64,000 nt of DNA, taken from contig NZ_PNFD01000003.1 of assembly GCF_003254645.1 (NCBI RefSeq), positions 310,001 through 374,000 on the forward strand, read 5' to 3'. The DNA comes from Microbacterium suaedae (GTDB lineage Bacteria; Actinomycetota; Actinomycetes; Actinomycetales; Microbacteriaceae). Position numbers and translations under genes: made by a program. The stretch's first letter is position 1; the number at the start of each line of letters is the position of its first letter. This document shows positions 52,349-61,705 of this stretch, piece after piece. The notes below the pieces were generated by a model. The model ran no database searches and had not been told where the DNA came from. It worked only from the letters and a program-made list of their open reading frames with translations.

Positions 52349-54127
52349 TCACACGCCACCGCCGCCACCGCCGCCCCCGCCACCGCCGGCGGAACCCCCG
52401 CCGCCGGACCCGCCGGATGTGCTCGACGAGCTCGAAGCGCCCGAGGTCAGCGAGCTCATGCCCGCGGAGAACGCCGCCGCGTGGAATGTGCTGGATCCCG
52501 CATACCACCCGGGCGAGCTGTCGCCGTAGCGCACCGTGAGCTCCTCGGCCCAGCGCTTCTCCTGCCCGAAGACGACGGCGAAGGGGAGCAACGACTCGTA
52601 CAGGTGGAGCATCTGCGCCGGGTCTTCAACGTTGACCTTCACGCGCGACGCGCCCTGCGGCGACTGCAGCATCCGGATGCGGTCGGCCTCGGCCCAGTTC
52701 ATGAACATCTCGAGCCCGCGCAGGTGGTCGCGCGCGATCGCGCCCTCGCGATTCAGGGGCGTGCGGGCCACGAGGACGATCGTGACGATGAGCACGCCGA
52801 TGGCTCCGAGAAGAAGGGGAACCGGCACTGCCGGTGAGACGTAGTTGCTCAGCGCGGCGATCCCGAATCCGATGACCGCGATCGTCGTGAGCACGGCGGA
52901 TGCCGCAATCATCGCGGATCTGCCCTCCGACACCTCCCGGTGGTACCGCTCGAGTTTCTTCTTCCCCGTGTGCAGAACGCTCCGCGAGACCTTCGCGAAC
53001 TTGTTGTTCGTCCGGCCGAAGTCGAAGGTGGATCCGGGGCGGAGGCTCGGGAACAGCCCCGAGAGCACGACGCGCCCATTGGCGTCGGCGCGCCCCACGT
53101 CGACGAGCTGCGCCGACATCGACGGGGAGGAGAACGCTCCCCGCTTCGGCTTCTCGATGATGCGCACGGCACCCCGGATGGCCTGCTCGAGGATCTCGGC
53201 CGGGATCGCCTTCGAGTCGCGCTTCAGCAGCAGAGCCGAACGGAGCGCGTCGAAACCTTGCGGCGGCTCGAACTCGGGGATCACAGTCGGGCGTCCGGGC
53301 TCGTCCCGCAACCAGCGACGCCGGTGGACGATCGCCCAGATGAGGGGGCCGAGCGCGAGGACCGCCGCGATCATCTGCCCGACGCCCCACGGGGAGGCGA
53401 GAGGCGATGTGTCGAACTCCGCGAAGGTGCCGGGCTCGAAGCCGACGGCGATCGTCACCGTCTCGCGCGGTCCGACTGCCTCGGGGCTCGTCGCGAAGCC
53501 GGTCGTCTCACCGCCCGTGTCGATCGTGTCGATGGTGCACCGCTCGGTCGACCACGACTCGCCGACGTAGCACGCGCTCTGCCCGTTCAGCGCCGGCGCG
53601 AGGTCCGGGTCGATGCGCACCTCAGCTGTCACGGCACCGAAGGCCTGCGGCCATTCGACGCCGTTGACGTTCCAGTAGAACTCGTCGACGCCGTTGTCCA
53701 TCGCCCGGCCGACGTTGTGGAGCGTGTACGTGAAGACGAAGGTCTGCCGCCCATGCAGATAGTCGTCAGCCCGGGACGTGATGATGAAGGAGCCGTCGTC
53801 GGTCTCGGTCTCGGCCGGCCGCGGATCGCCGTTCTCATCGGTCACGCTGATGAATTCCGGGAGCAGCGGGGCGCCGAGGTATTTCTCGGGGATCGTGCGC
53901 CGAATCCCGCGATTCTGGTCTCTGTCGGGGAACTCCGCGACGAAGGTCTCGGTGACCGTCACGACGCCCGCGCCGTCCGCGTTCCGCGACAGCTCGTAGA
54001 CGACGTCGACGCTCGCGAAATCGAAGTCGTCGACGTCGGCGCTCGCGGGAACCGCCCCCAGCAGAACGATCATTCCCGCGGCGAGCGCCGCGACGGCGAT
54101 CCGAACCCATCCCCCGATTCGATGCAT
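52349..54127 (-). CDS. DUF2207 membrane protein with poly-glycine tail
   Basis: Five hundred and ninety-two residues. A signal peptide (residues 1-30, PASA-type site) leads to an extracellular beta domain: DVVYELSRNADGAGVVTVTETF and GIRRTIPEKYLG are DUF2207 signatures. Membrane helices occur near 245-265 and 395-440. A cytoplasmic portion with RDHLRGLEMFMNWAEADRIRML and the conserved YESLLPFAVVFGQEKRW follows, then a Ser/Gly stretch ending in an unbroken run of Gly residues. The family is common in actinobacteria and Firmicutes and its function is unknown. Confidence 0.88.
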   Translation of the reverse strand: MHRIGGWVRIAVAALAAGMIVLLGAVPASADVDDFDFASVDVVYELSRNADGAGVVTVTETFVAEFPDRDQNRGIRRTIPEKYLGAPLLPEFISVTDENGDPRPAETETDDGSFIITSRADDYLHGRQTFVFTYTLHNVGRAMDNGVDEFYWNVNGVEWPQAFGAVTAEVRIDPDLAPALNGQSACYVGESWSTERCTIDTIDTGGETTGFATSPEAVGPRETVTIAVGFEPGTFAEFDTSPLASPWGVGQMIAAVLALGPLIWAIVHRRRWLRDEPGRPTVIPEFEPPQGFDALRSALLLKRDSKAIPAEILEQAIRGAVRIIEKPKRGAFSSPSMSAQLVDVGRADANGRVVLSGLFPSLRPGSTFDFGRTNNKFAKVSRSVLHTGKKKLERYHREVSEGRSAMIAASAVLTTIAVIGFGIAALSNYVSPAVPVPLLLGAIGVLIVTIVLVARTPLNREGAIARDHLRGLEMFMNWAEADRIRMLQSPQGASRVKVNVEDPAQMLHLYESLLPFAVVFGQEKRWAEELTVRYGDSSPGWYAGSSTFHAAAFSAGMSSLTSGASSSSSTSGGSGGGGSAGGGGGGGGGGGV

Positions 54128-54205
54128 GAGCTCGACCCTATAGCGCCCGCGAGAGTGCGGCCGAACCCACATCGTTTACGGAACCCTCGCGCCGCGCGGG
54201 ACCGG

Positions 54206-54529
54206 TCACTCGTCCCTCAGCTCGTCGATGAGGATCGTGTCTCGATCGATGCTGCCATTTCGGTAGGCCTGCCGCCCGACGATGTGCGCCGCGATCGGCG
54301 ACGCCGCCAGCTGGATCAGCACGATCGGAACCAGGAACGCGACGACCGCCCACGACTGGAACGCCACCGCGACACCGCCCGCGATGAAGAGCAGCCCGAG
54401 AACCTGGGGCTTCGTGGCCGCGTGGAGGCGCGACGGAACATCGCGGAATCGCAGCAGGCCGATCGACGCGGTCAGACACAGCACGGCCCCGCACAGCACC
54501 AGCACGAGCGCCACCGTCTCGAGGATCAT
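54206..54529 (-). CDS. mnhG: Na+/H+ antiporter subunit G
   Basis: One hundred and seven residues with three membrane helices. GLLRFRDVPSRLHAATKPQVLGLLFI is the family signature. Last gene of the Mrp/Mnh operon; its ATG overlaps the mnhF stop (ATGA). Confidence 0.95.
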   Translation of the reverse strand: MILETVALVLVLCGAVLCLTASIGLLRFRDVPSRLHAATKPQVLGLLFIAGGVAVAFQSWAVVAFLVPIVLIQLAASPIAAHIVGRQAYRNGSIDRDTILIDELRDE

Positions 54530-54816
54530 CGTCCCTCCTCTCCGCTCGCGCGATCGCGGCGGGCGACGAAGCGGGCCACGGCGAGCGTCCCGAGGATTCC
54601 CGTGGCCGCGATCATGAGCATGACCGGCAGCGTGTCGGTGTGGGAGTTGATCACGGCCTCCGCCCCCATGACGCACAGAACCTCGGTGAGCAGCACGTCG
54701 CTCGCGACGGCTCGGTCGAGGATCGATGGCCCGATCACCATCCGGATGATCGCGAGCGCGGCCGCGACCGCGAAGACCACCGCGATCGCGACAACGAGGA
54801 CGGTCTGGATCGTCAT
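54526..54816 (-). CDS. mnhF: Na+/H+ antiporter subunit F
   Basis: Ninety-six residues with three membrane helices. GPSILDRAVASDVLLTEVLCVMGAEAVINSHTDTLPVML matches the conserved centre of MrpF/MnhF, though the usual DR-DRI spacing is slightly changed. ATG overlaps the mnhE stop. Confidence 0.93.
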   Translation of the reverse strand: MTIQTVLVVAIAVVFAVAAALAIIRMVIGPSILDRAVASDVLLTEVLCVMGAEAVINSHTDTLPVMLMIAATGILGTLAVARFVARRDRASGEEGR

Positions 54817-55400
54817 GGGCCGCCTCCTTCGGTCGTCGCCCGACGTTCGACGTACGGTGCGACCCGCGCGGTGACCTCCGCAAGCTCACGACGCGAACCG
54901 ACGGCGCGCACGATCCGCGCCTCCCACGTGAGTGCGTTCGCGCGGATGGCCTCGATCTGCTCCGCGGACGTCACGCCGATGACGTGAAGGAACACCACGC
55001 GGTTCGTGCGATCAGCCTCGATGACGGTGCTTCCGGGAACGAGCGACAGCACGACGCCGACGTGGGTCATGATGAGGTCATCGTCCACACGCAGGGGCGC
55101 GCGCACGATCGCCGCGCTCGGCGTGCGCGGCGAGATCGTCCACCAGGCGACCTGCAAAGCGCCCCAGACGAGCTCGACGAGGAAGGTCCCGAGCGCGACG
55201 AGCAGCCACCAGGGGTTCACCCGTCCCGTGAGCTCTGCCGTCGGCAGGCGGAACGCATTCGTCACGACGATCGCGACGACGACGCCCGTGACGAAGGCGA
55301 GCACGGTGAACTGCCCCCACAGCATCATCCAGAGGGCGACAAGCCACACGAAGAACGGCAGCTGCGTCCAGAAGTGACGGATCCCCTCGCGGCGGCTCAC
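54813..55400 (-). CDS. mnhE: Na+/H+ antiporter subunit E
   Basis: One hundred and ninety-five residues. I start at the GTG at 55400, which overlaps the mnhD stop as GTGA. Two hydrophobic blocks near residues 15-55 and 65-90 are followed by a soluble domain. LVPGSTVIEAD and LHVIGV are MrpE signatures. The C-terminal 50 residues (VTARVAPYVERRATTEGG) are longer than usual. Confidence 0.93.
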   Translation of the reverse strand: MSRREGIRHFWTQLPFFVWLVALWMMLWGQFTVLAFVTGVVVAIVVTNAFRLPTAELTGRVNPWWLLVALGTFLVELVWGALQVAWWTISPRTPSAAIVRAPLRVDDDLIMTHVGVVLSLVPGSTVIEADRTNRVVFLHVIGVTSAEQIEAIRANALTWEARIVRAVGSRRELAEVTARVAPYVERRATTEGGGP

Positions 55401-56953
55401 GATTCCTGCTCCACGTCTTCCAGCTGCACGAGCGAGATGGGCTGCAGAAGCGAGGAACCGATCCGCTCGCACACCTCGTAGATCGGCCCGGCGAACACCG
55501 TCAGGGCGATCGTCACGGCGACCATGCCCGTGGCCGCACCCGACATCACGCGGGGAATCTCGCGGCGCGCGCCCTGCGCATCGGCCTCCGGCGCCTTCGA
55601 GAGATAGGCGATGCGGTCTTCCGTCTCAGGAGAGTCGTCCTTCACCCGCCAGAAAGACAGGTTCCACGCCCGCATGAGCGCGTAGAGCGTGAGGAGGGAC
55701 GTGAGGATCCCGATGCCGATCCCGACCCACATGATGGGCGTCCCGACAGAGGCGGCCGCGTCGAACAGCGCGTACTTTCCGATGAAGCCCGAGAACGGCG
55801 GCAATCCCCCCAGATTGAGGGCCGGAATGAGGTAGAGACCCGCGATGAACGGCGCCGCCGCGACGAGCCCCTTCACGCGCACGATCGATGTGGATCCCGC
55901 GTAGCGCTCGATGAGGCCGACCACGAGAAACAGCGTCGTCTGCACGACGATGTGGTGCACCATGTAGTACGCCGTCGCGCCGACGGACGCCTCCGTCGCG
56001 ATCGAGATGCCGAACACCATGTATCCCACGTGGCTCACGAGCGTGAACGAGAGGATCCGCTTCAGCTCGGCCTGCGCGATCGCGCCGAGGATCCCGACGA
56101 TCATCGTCGCAACGCCCGCGATCGCGAGCACGAGGTTGAGATCGCTGTCGTGGAACAGCTGCGTCTCGGTGCGGATGATGGCGTACACGCCGACCTTCGT
56201 CAGCAGGCCCGCGAACACGGCCGTGACGGGCGCCGGCGCGGTCGGATACGAGTCGGGCAACCAGAAGGACAGGGGGAAGACCGCGGCCTTGATGGCGAAG
56301 CCCAGCAGCAGCAGGATGTGCAGAACCATCTGCACATCGGGCGGGATCTCGACCATTCGCTCGGCGATGTGCGCCATGTTCACGGTTCCGAGCGCGCCGT
56401 AGATCACGGCGATCGCGGAGAGGAAGATGATGCTCGACGCGAGCGAGACGACGATGTACACGGTGCCCGTGCGGATGCGCGACTCTGTGGATCCGAGGGT
56501 GATCAGCACGTACGACGCGACGAGAAGGATCTCGAATCCGACGTAGAGGTTGAAGAGGTCGCCCGCGATGAACGCGTTGAAGATGCCCGCCGCGAGGATG
56601 AGATACGTCGGGTGGAAGATCGAGACGGGCGTGTCCTCGTCGCCGTCAGCCGCGCCCTGCCCGATCGAGAACAGCAGGACGGCGAGGAGCACGATGCTCG
56701 ACACCGCCACGAGCATGGCGGCGAGCCGGTCGACATACAGAACGATGCCGAACGGCAGCGGCCAGCCGCCGACCGAGACGGCAAGGGGCGTGCCGAGGTC
56801 GACGGCGACGAGCATGACGAGCGCGAGGACGAACGTCGCCGTCAGCGTGACGACGGATACGGCGACCTGCGCGCGGCTGCGTCGCCCGAGCAGCAGCGTG
56901 AGCGCCGCCCCTAGCAACGGAAGCGCGACGAAGAGCGGCACGAGCAGACTCAC
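55397..56953 (-). CDS. mnhD: Na+/H+ antiporter subunit D
   Basis: Five hundred and eighteen residues, about 14 membrane helices, homologous to respiratory complex I subunits of the NuoL/M/N type. Glu in LYVGFEILLVASYVL and Lys in HILLLLGFAIKAAVFPLSFWLPDSYPTAP are the proton-pathway residues; ELKRILSFTLVSHVGYM follows. GTG start overlaps the mnhC stop. It couples with the A subunit in Na+/H+ exchange. Confidence 0.96.
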   Translation of the reverse strand: MSLLVPLFVALPLLGAALTLLLGRRSRAQVAVSVVTLTATFVLALVMLVAVDLGTPLAVSVGGWPLPFGIVLYVDRLAAMLVAVSSIVLLAVLLFSIGQGAADGDEDTPVSIFHPTYLILAAGIFNAFIAGDLFNLYVGFEILLVASYVLITLGSTESRIRTGTVYIVVSLASSIIFLSAIAVIYGALGTVNMAHIAERMVEIPPDVQMVLHILLLLGFAIKAAVFPLSFWLPDSYPTAPAPVTAVFAGLLTKVGVYAIIRTETQLFHDSDLNLVLAIAGVATMIVGILGAIAQAELKRILSFTLVSHVGYMVFGISIATEASVGATAYYMVHHIVVQTTLFLVVGLIERYAGSTSIVRVKGLVAAAPFIAGLYLIPALNLGGLPPFSGFIGKYALFDAAASVGTPIMWVGIGIGILTSLLTLYALMRAWNLSFWRVKDDSPETEDRIAYLSKAPEADAQGARREIPRVMSGAATGMVAVTIALTVFAGPIYEVCERIGSSLLQPISLVQLEDVEQES

Positions 56954-57438
56954 GATTCACCCCGCGTCTCGTCGCGGACCTCGTCCACGATCGTCGTGAC
57001 GGGTGCGGCCGGGCCCTCGGTGAAGTCGGTCGTCTCCTCGTCTTCCTCCTCAGCGTCCTCTTCCTCACCCTCGAGCACGTCCTCCGTCTCCTCGGCACGT
57101 TCGCGAAGCGCGATGTCTTCAGCGTCATCGAGGACGGTGTCCGCCTCACCGAGCTGCCACGACCGGTAGATGAGGGCGAGCAGGAAGGCGCTGACGGCAA
57201 AAGTGATGACGATCGCCGTGAGCATGAGGGCCTGCGGAAGCGGATCGCTCACGCCCTCCGCGCCGTAGAACGGAGAGACCCCGGGGAAACCCATCGCGAT
57301 GAGCAGCAGCAGATTCGTCGCATTGCCGAGCAGCAGGAACCCGAAGAGAACCCGCGTGAGGCTGCGCTCGAGCATGGCGTACACGCCGAGCGCATACAGC
57401 ACCGCCATCACGATGACGAGCGAAAGCGAGACGGTCAC
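56950..57438 (-). CDS. mnhC: Na+/H+ antiporter subunit C with acidic tail
   Basis: One hundred and sixty-two residues; GTG start overlaps the mnhA stop. Three membrane helices in residues 1-100, with LGNATNLLLLIAMG and DPLPQALMLTAIVITFAVSAF, match NuoK-like MrpC proteins. The last 55 residues are an unusual extension dominated by Glu and Asp (GEEEDAEEEDEETTDF). The core family ends near residue 110. Confidence 0.94.
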   Translation of the reverse strand: MTVSLSLVIVMAVLYALGVYAMLERSLTRVLFGFLLLGNATNLLLLIAMGFPGVSPFYGAEGVSDPLPQALMLTAIVITFAVSAFLLALIYRSWQLGEADTVLDDAEDIALRERAEETEDVLEGEEEDAEEEDEETTDFTEGPAAPVTTIVDEVRDETRGES

Positions 57439-60365
57439 GGGCGGGCCCCCTCTCTCGCGGTCCCCTGCGTGATCTGGCGGTCGACCTCGGCGCCGAGCGA
57501 GCGCAGAACGTCGAGGACGAGACCGATCACGACGAGATACACGCCGATGTCGAAGAAGGTGGACGAGACGAACTCCACGTGCCCGAGGAGGGGCAGCTCC
57601 GCCTCCCACACGGCGCGTGTGAGCGGTTCCTCCCCGAACAGCATGGGCGCGATGGCCGTGCCGACGGCGATCACCATGCCGGCGCCCAGGAGAGAGCCGG
57701 CGTCGGTCGGGGCGGCGACGCCGAGCTCGTAGCGTCCGCCCGCCACATAGCGCATCACGAGCGCGAGACCGGCGACGAGGCCGCCGGCGAATCCGCCGCC
57801 CGGCAGATTGTGCCCAGCGAAGAGCAGATAGAGCGAGATGACGATGATCGTGTGGAACAGGATCCGCACGACGACCTCGAGCAGGAGCGAGCGCGATTCT
57901 GCGCTCATCGTGCGTCCTCCGACGAGCCAGGCACGCGGAGCTCGTCGGTTCTCCGTCGTCTGCACGCGGATGCCCTCGGTCGTCTCGACGAGCGGTCGCC
58001 TGCGCGCGGCGCGACGCGCCTTCGCGGGGATGCCGTCGCGCACCCGCTCGCGCACCTCCATGATCCGGTCCCCGCGGGCTGTGACGAACACGAGCGACGC
58101 GACGCCGGTCGCAGCGAGCACGAGAACGCTGAGCTCGCCCATCGTGTCCCACCCGCGCAGGTCGACGAGCGCCACGTTCACGACGTTCTTCCCGTGTCCG
58201 ATCTCGTAGGCGAGCTCCGGCCAGGGTGTCGAAACGGGCTCGTGGATCCGCGCTCCGGCCGCGACGATCGCGACGGCCGCCATCGTGGCGCCGACGCCCA
58301 CGCCGATGAGGGCGCGCACGATGTTCCCTCCGGACCCGTTGTGGCTGCCGAGACGCGACGGGATGCGGCGCAGCACCAGCGAGAACGCGATGAGCGTGAC
58401 CGTCTCGATGAGCACCTGCGTGACCGCGAGATCGGGGGCGCCGGACGACGCGAAGAGCACGACCATTCCGAGCCCCGTGACCGACACGAGCACGACGCCC
58501 GTGAAGCGCTTGCGCGCCCGCACGGCCACGATGCCCGCCGCGATCATCAGCGCGGCGGCGATGGGCTGCACGGGGTGCTGCCACGCGTCGAACCGCGCCT
58601 GCCATCCTTCCCCCGTGAGCAGCACGGATCCCTCCGCCGCGACGAGCACGACGAAGACGGTGCCGACGTACATCGGGAGCGAACCGGACTGCGTCGTGCG
58701 GGTGACGACGACGGCGATCCTGTCGACCGAACGGGTGATGAGGTAGTAGACGTCGTTCGCCTGGAAGCGCAGCACCCGCCCCGTCCGCGCCCAGCCCGTC
58801 GACACCGAGAACCAGAAGACGGCGGCACCGGCTGCAAGCGCGAAGGCCGACAGCCCGAGCGCGGGCTCGAGACCGTGCCAGAGGGCGAGGTGGTACTCGC
58901 CGTCCCCCGCGGAGTCGGCGTAGGGCGCCAGGAGGACATCAATCGTGGGCGCGACGAGACCACCCGCGAGCGTGAGGGCTGCGAGAACGAGCGGGCTCAC
59001 GAGGAAGCCGATCGGCGGGTCGGGCCACTCCGTCTCGGGCCGGGGCACGCCACGCGCGTCGCGCTTGCGCCAGAAGGCCCCCCACACGAATCGGATGGCG
59101 TATGCCGTCGTGAGAATGGATCCGATCACGACGCCGACAAGCGCGACGCTCGCCCACGTGGATCCGTCCGCTCCCGCCTCGATCAGCGACGTGAGGGCGG
59201 CTTCCTTCGCGACGAATCCGAGAAGCGGCGGCACGCCGGCCATCGATGCCGCGGCGACGATCGAGATCGTGGCCATGACCGGCGCGCGGCGACCGAGCCC
59301 GCTGAGTCGATCGATGTCGCGCGTCGAGAGCTGGCGGTCGATGACGCCGACGACGAGGAAGAGCGTCGCCTTGAACAGCGCGTGGGCGAGGATCAGGCTC
59401 ACCCCCGCGAGAGCCGTGTCACGCGTGCCGAATCCGACGACGACCGCGATGAAGCCCAATTGGCTGACGGTGCCGTAGGCGAGGATGCGCTTGAGGTCGG
59501 TCTCGCGGAGAGCCTGGTATCCGCCCAGGAGCATTGTGAAGATTCCGAGCGTCACGATCACGGGCCGCCACGGCGCCTCTTCGGCGAACGTCGGCGCGAA
59601 TCGCGCCAGAAGGTAGATCCCGGCCTTCACCATCGCGGCCGCGTGCAGATACGCGCTGACGGGTGTCGGGGCCGCCATCGCGCCCGGCAGCCAGAAGTGG
59701 AACGGGAAGATCGCCGACTTGCTGAGCGCGCCGACGAGCAGGCACACGAGCGCCGCGTCGATGAGGGCCCCCTCCGGCGGCGCCGCGAGGATCTCCACGA
59801 TGCTCGTCGTGCCGGCCGAGGCGACGAGGATCACGGCGCCCACGAACATCACGAGCCCACCCAGCGTCGTCGTCATCAGCGCCTGCAGAGCGGCGCGTCG
59901 CGAGGCCGCGCGCGTGTACGAGTGCCCGATGAGCAGGTACGACAGCACGCTCGTCATCTCCCAGAACATGACGAGCATGATCAGGTCGTCCGTCAGCACG
60001 AGTCCGTACATGGCACCCGCGAACGCCGTGAGCACACCCGCGAAGCGGCCCACGCCGGCCGACTTCCCTCGAAAGTAGACGGCGCAGTACGTCATCACGA
60101 GCGTGCCGACCCCCGTGACGATGAGAGTCATGAGCCAGCTGAGGGTGTCCATCCGCATCGAGATCTCGATGCCGAGCGGCCGGATCCACGCATATTCTTC
60201 GTGGGGAATGTTTCCGGCGAGGACCGACATGCTCGCGAGAGAGGCGTGGGCGGCTCCCGCGAGCGGGACGAGTGCGGCGACGTAGAAAACGCGCGCCCCG
60301 AGAAGCTTCGCCAGCGGGACCACGAGGACCGAGCCTGCGGCGAACACGACGAGGATCGCGAGCAT
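57435..60365 (-). CDS. mnhA: Na+/H+ antiporter subunit A-B fusion
   Basis: Nine hundred and seventy-six residues, joining MrpA and MrpB as in many actinobacteria. The first 500 residues are NuoL-like: MFWEMTSVLSYLLIGH (Glu), SAIFPFHFWLPGAMAAPTPVSA (Lys) and DLKRILAYGTVSQLGFI. Residues 600-760 are the MrpA C-terminal domain, with LVSVTGLGMVVLF and GAPDLAVTQVLIETVTL. Residues 830-960 are the MrpB part (HNLPGGGFAGGLVAG, SSTFFDIGVYLVVIGL). First gene of the operon A(B)CDEFG, which confers Na+ tolerance and pH control. Confidence 0.96.
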   Translation of the reverse strand: MLAILVVFAAGSVLVVPLAKLLGARVFYVAALVPLAGAAHASLASMSVLAGNIPHEEYAWIRPLGIEISMRMDTLSWLMTLIVTGVGTLVMTYCAVYFRGKSAGVGRFAGVLTAFAGAMYGLVLTDDLIMLVMFWEMTSVLSYLLIGHSYTRAASRRAALQALMTTTLGGLVMFVGAVILVASAGTTSIVEILAAPPEGALIDAALVCLLVGALSKSAIFPFHFWLPGAMAAPTPVSAYLHAAAMVKAGIYLLARFAPTFAEEAPWRPVIVTLGIFTMLLGGYQALRETDLKRILAYGTVSQLGFIAVVVGFGTRDTALAGVSLILAHALFKATLFLVVGVIDRQLSTRDIDRLSGLGRRAPVMATISIVAAASMAGVPPLLGFVAKEAALTSLIEAGADGSTWASVALVGVVIGSILTTAYAIRFVWGAFWRKRDARGVPRPETEWPDPPIGFLVSPLVLAALTLAGGLVAPTIDVLLAPYADSAGDGEYHLALWHGLEPALGLSAFALAAGAAVFWFSVSTGWARTGRVLRFQANDVYYLITRSVDRIAVVVTRTTQSGSLPMYVGTVFVVLVAAEGSVLLTGEGWQARFDAWQHPVQPIAAALMIAAGIVAVRARKRFTGVVLVSVTGLGMVVLFASSGAPDLAVTQVLIETVTLIAFSLVLRRIPSRLGSHNGSGGNIVRALIGVGVGATMAAVAIVAAGARIHEPVSTPWPELAYEIGHGKNVVNVALVDLRGWDTMGELSVLVLAATGVASLVFVTARGDRIMEVRERVRDGIPAKARRAARRRPLVETTEGIRVQTTENRRAPRAWLVGGRTMSAESRSLLLEVVVRILFHTIIVISLYLLFAGHNLPGGGFAGGLVAGLALVMRYVAGGRYELGVAAPTDAGSLLGAGMVIAVGTAIAPMLFGEEPLTRAVWEAELPLLGHVEFVSSTFFDIGVYLVVIGLVLDVLRSLGAEVDRQITQGTAREGARP

Positions 60366-60425
60366 GGCGTCTCCTCGTCGTCTGGCCGGCGCAGGTGCAC
60401 AGGCGGCGGGTGTTTCTCCGACAGT

Positions 60426-61667
60426 CTATTGCGGCCCGGGAGCTGCGAGACCCGCGGATGTCTCACCCGCCGTCCGAATCCGCACCCGCTCTGCCCGAAT
60501 TCCCCGTCCGACCACGCGCCCCGTCACGTGCCTCAGGAAGGGGATCCGCTGCAGTGCGCGGATCGGAAGGGGCAGCTTCGGCGACGCCGCGGCCGACCCG
60601 AGGAGCGGATCCTGCAGGACTCGCTGCACACGCTGGATGATCACGGTCGGCAGTGCCCGTCGACGCTGGACCCGGCGAAGTTCGCGCTCGGTCGGTCGTC
60701 GATTGCGCAGGATCGGCCCGAGGATGTTCGCCGTCGCAATCGCGTCCTGGAGCGCGAGGTTGATGCCGACGCCGCCGGCCGGCGACATCGCGTGTGCGGC
60801 GTCGCCCACCGCGAGCAGACCGTCGCGCTGCCATCTGCGCAGCCGCTCGAGGCGCACCGTGAGCAGCTTGATGTCGTCGAGCTCAAGCGCGTGGACCCGG
60901 TCATTCAACTCGGGCACCAGGCTCGAGACGCGCGTGCGCATGGCCGCGAGGCTTTCGGCGTCACCCTCCCAGGACCCCGCCGGGATGACGTACGCGACCT
61001 GGAAGAAGTCGCCGCGGTCGATCACGATGAGGGTGCCGTCGCCAGCGTGCACGAACGGCTGTCTCTCCGCGGGATCCTTCGGCAGCCGGAACCAGAGGAC
61101 GTCCATCGCGCTCGCGATCTTCCGGGGAACCATGCCGGCGGCTGCGCGGACATCCGAGTCGCGCCCGTCCGCGGCGACGACCAGCCGGGACCGGACGTCG
61201 AACGCCCCTTCCGGCCCCTCCGCCCGGACGCCGACGACCCTGCCGTCCTCGACGATCGGCTCCGCGCCCCGCGTTCGACGGAGGAGACGGAACCCCGGCT
61301 CCCGTTCCCCGGCGCGGGCCAGGAGATCGAGAAAGTCCCACTGCGGCATGAACGCGATCGTCTTCCGCGCCGTGGGGAGGCGCGAGAAATCTGCAAGAAC
61401 CATGTCCCGCCCGCGATACCGGAGCGTGACGTGGGACATCTCGGTATGCGGCAGGGCGAGGAACTCGTCGATCAGACCGAGATCGGCAAGCGCATCCTGC
61501 GTCGACGGGTGGATCGTGTCGCCTCGGAAGTCGCGCAGGAAGTCGGCGTGCTTCTCGAGGACGAGGGTGTCGACCCCCGAGCGGGCGAGGAGCAGCCCCA
61601 GCATGAGCCCGGCGGGTCCTCCCCCAACGACGACGCAGTCCGCGGTTTCCGTACGGTTCTCGTTCAT
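60426..61667 (-). CDS. FAD-dependent monooxygenase-like oxidoreductase
   Basis: Four hundred and thirteen residues. CVVVGGGPAGLMLGLLLARSG is the N-terminal FAD Rossmann motif, VAADGRDSDVRAAAG the DG motif, and LLAVGDAAHAMSPAGGVGINLALQDA the second FAD motif, together typical of the PHBH/UbiH class that hydroxylates aromatic or quinone-like substrates with NAD(P)H. HTEMSHVTLRYRGRDM supports this class. It is divergent from a TetR regulator only 38 bp away, which probably represses it in response to the substrate. A role in drug inactivation or aromatic breakdown is possible. Confidence 0.88.
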   Translation of the reverse strand: MNENRTETADCVVVGGGPAGLMLGLLLARSGVDTLVLEKHADFLRDFRGDTIHPSTQDALADLGLIDEFLALPHTEMSHVTLRYRGRDMVLADFSRLPTARKTIAFMPQWDFLDLLARAGEREPGFRLLRRTRGAEPIVEDGRVVGVRAEGPEGAFDVRSRLVVAADGRDSDVRAAAGMVPRKIASAMDVLWFRLPKDPAERQPFVHAGDGTLIVIDRGDFFQVAYVIPAGSWEGDAESLAAMRTRVSSLVPELNDRVHALELDDIKLLTVRLERLRRWQRDGLLAVGDAAHAMSPAGGVGINLALQDAIATANILGPILRNRRPTERELRRVQRRRALPTVIIQRVQRVLQDPLLGSAAASPKLPLPIRALQRIPFLRHVTGRVVGRGIRAERVRIRTAGETSAGLAAPGPQ

Positions 61668-61705
61668 GTCCCCACTGTCTGCCGGGCGGGTGGCATGATG
61701 CGAGA

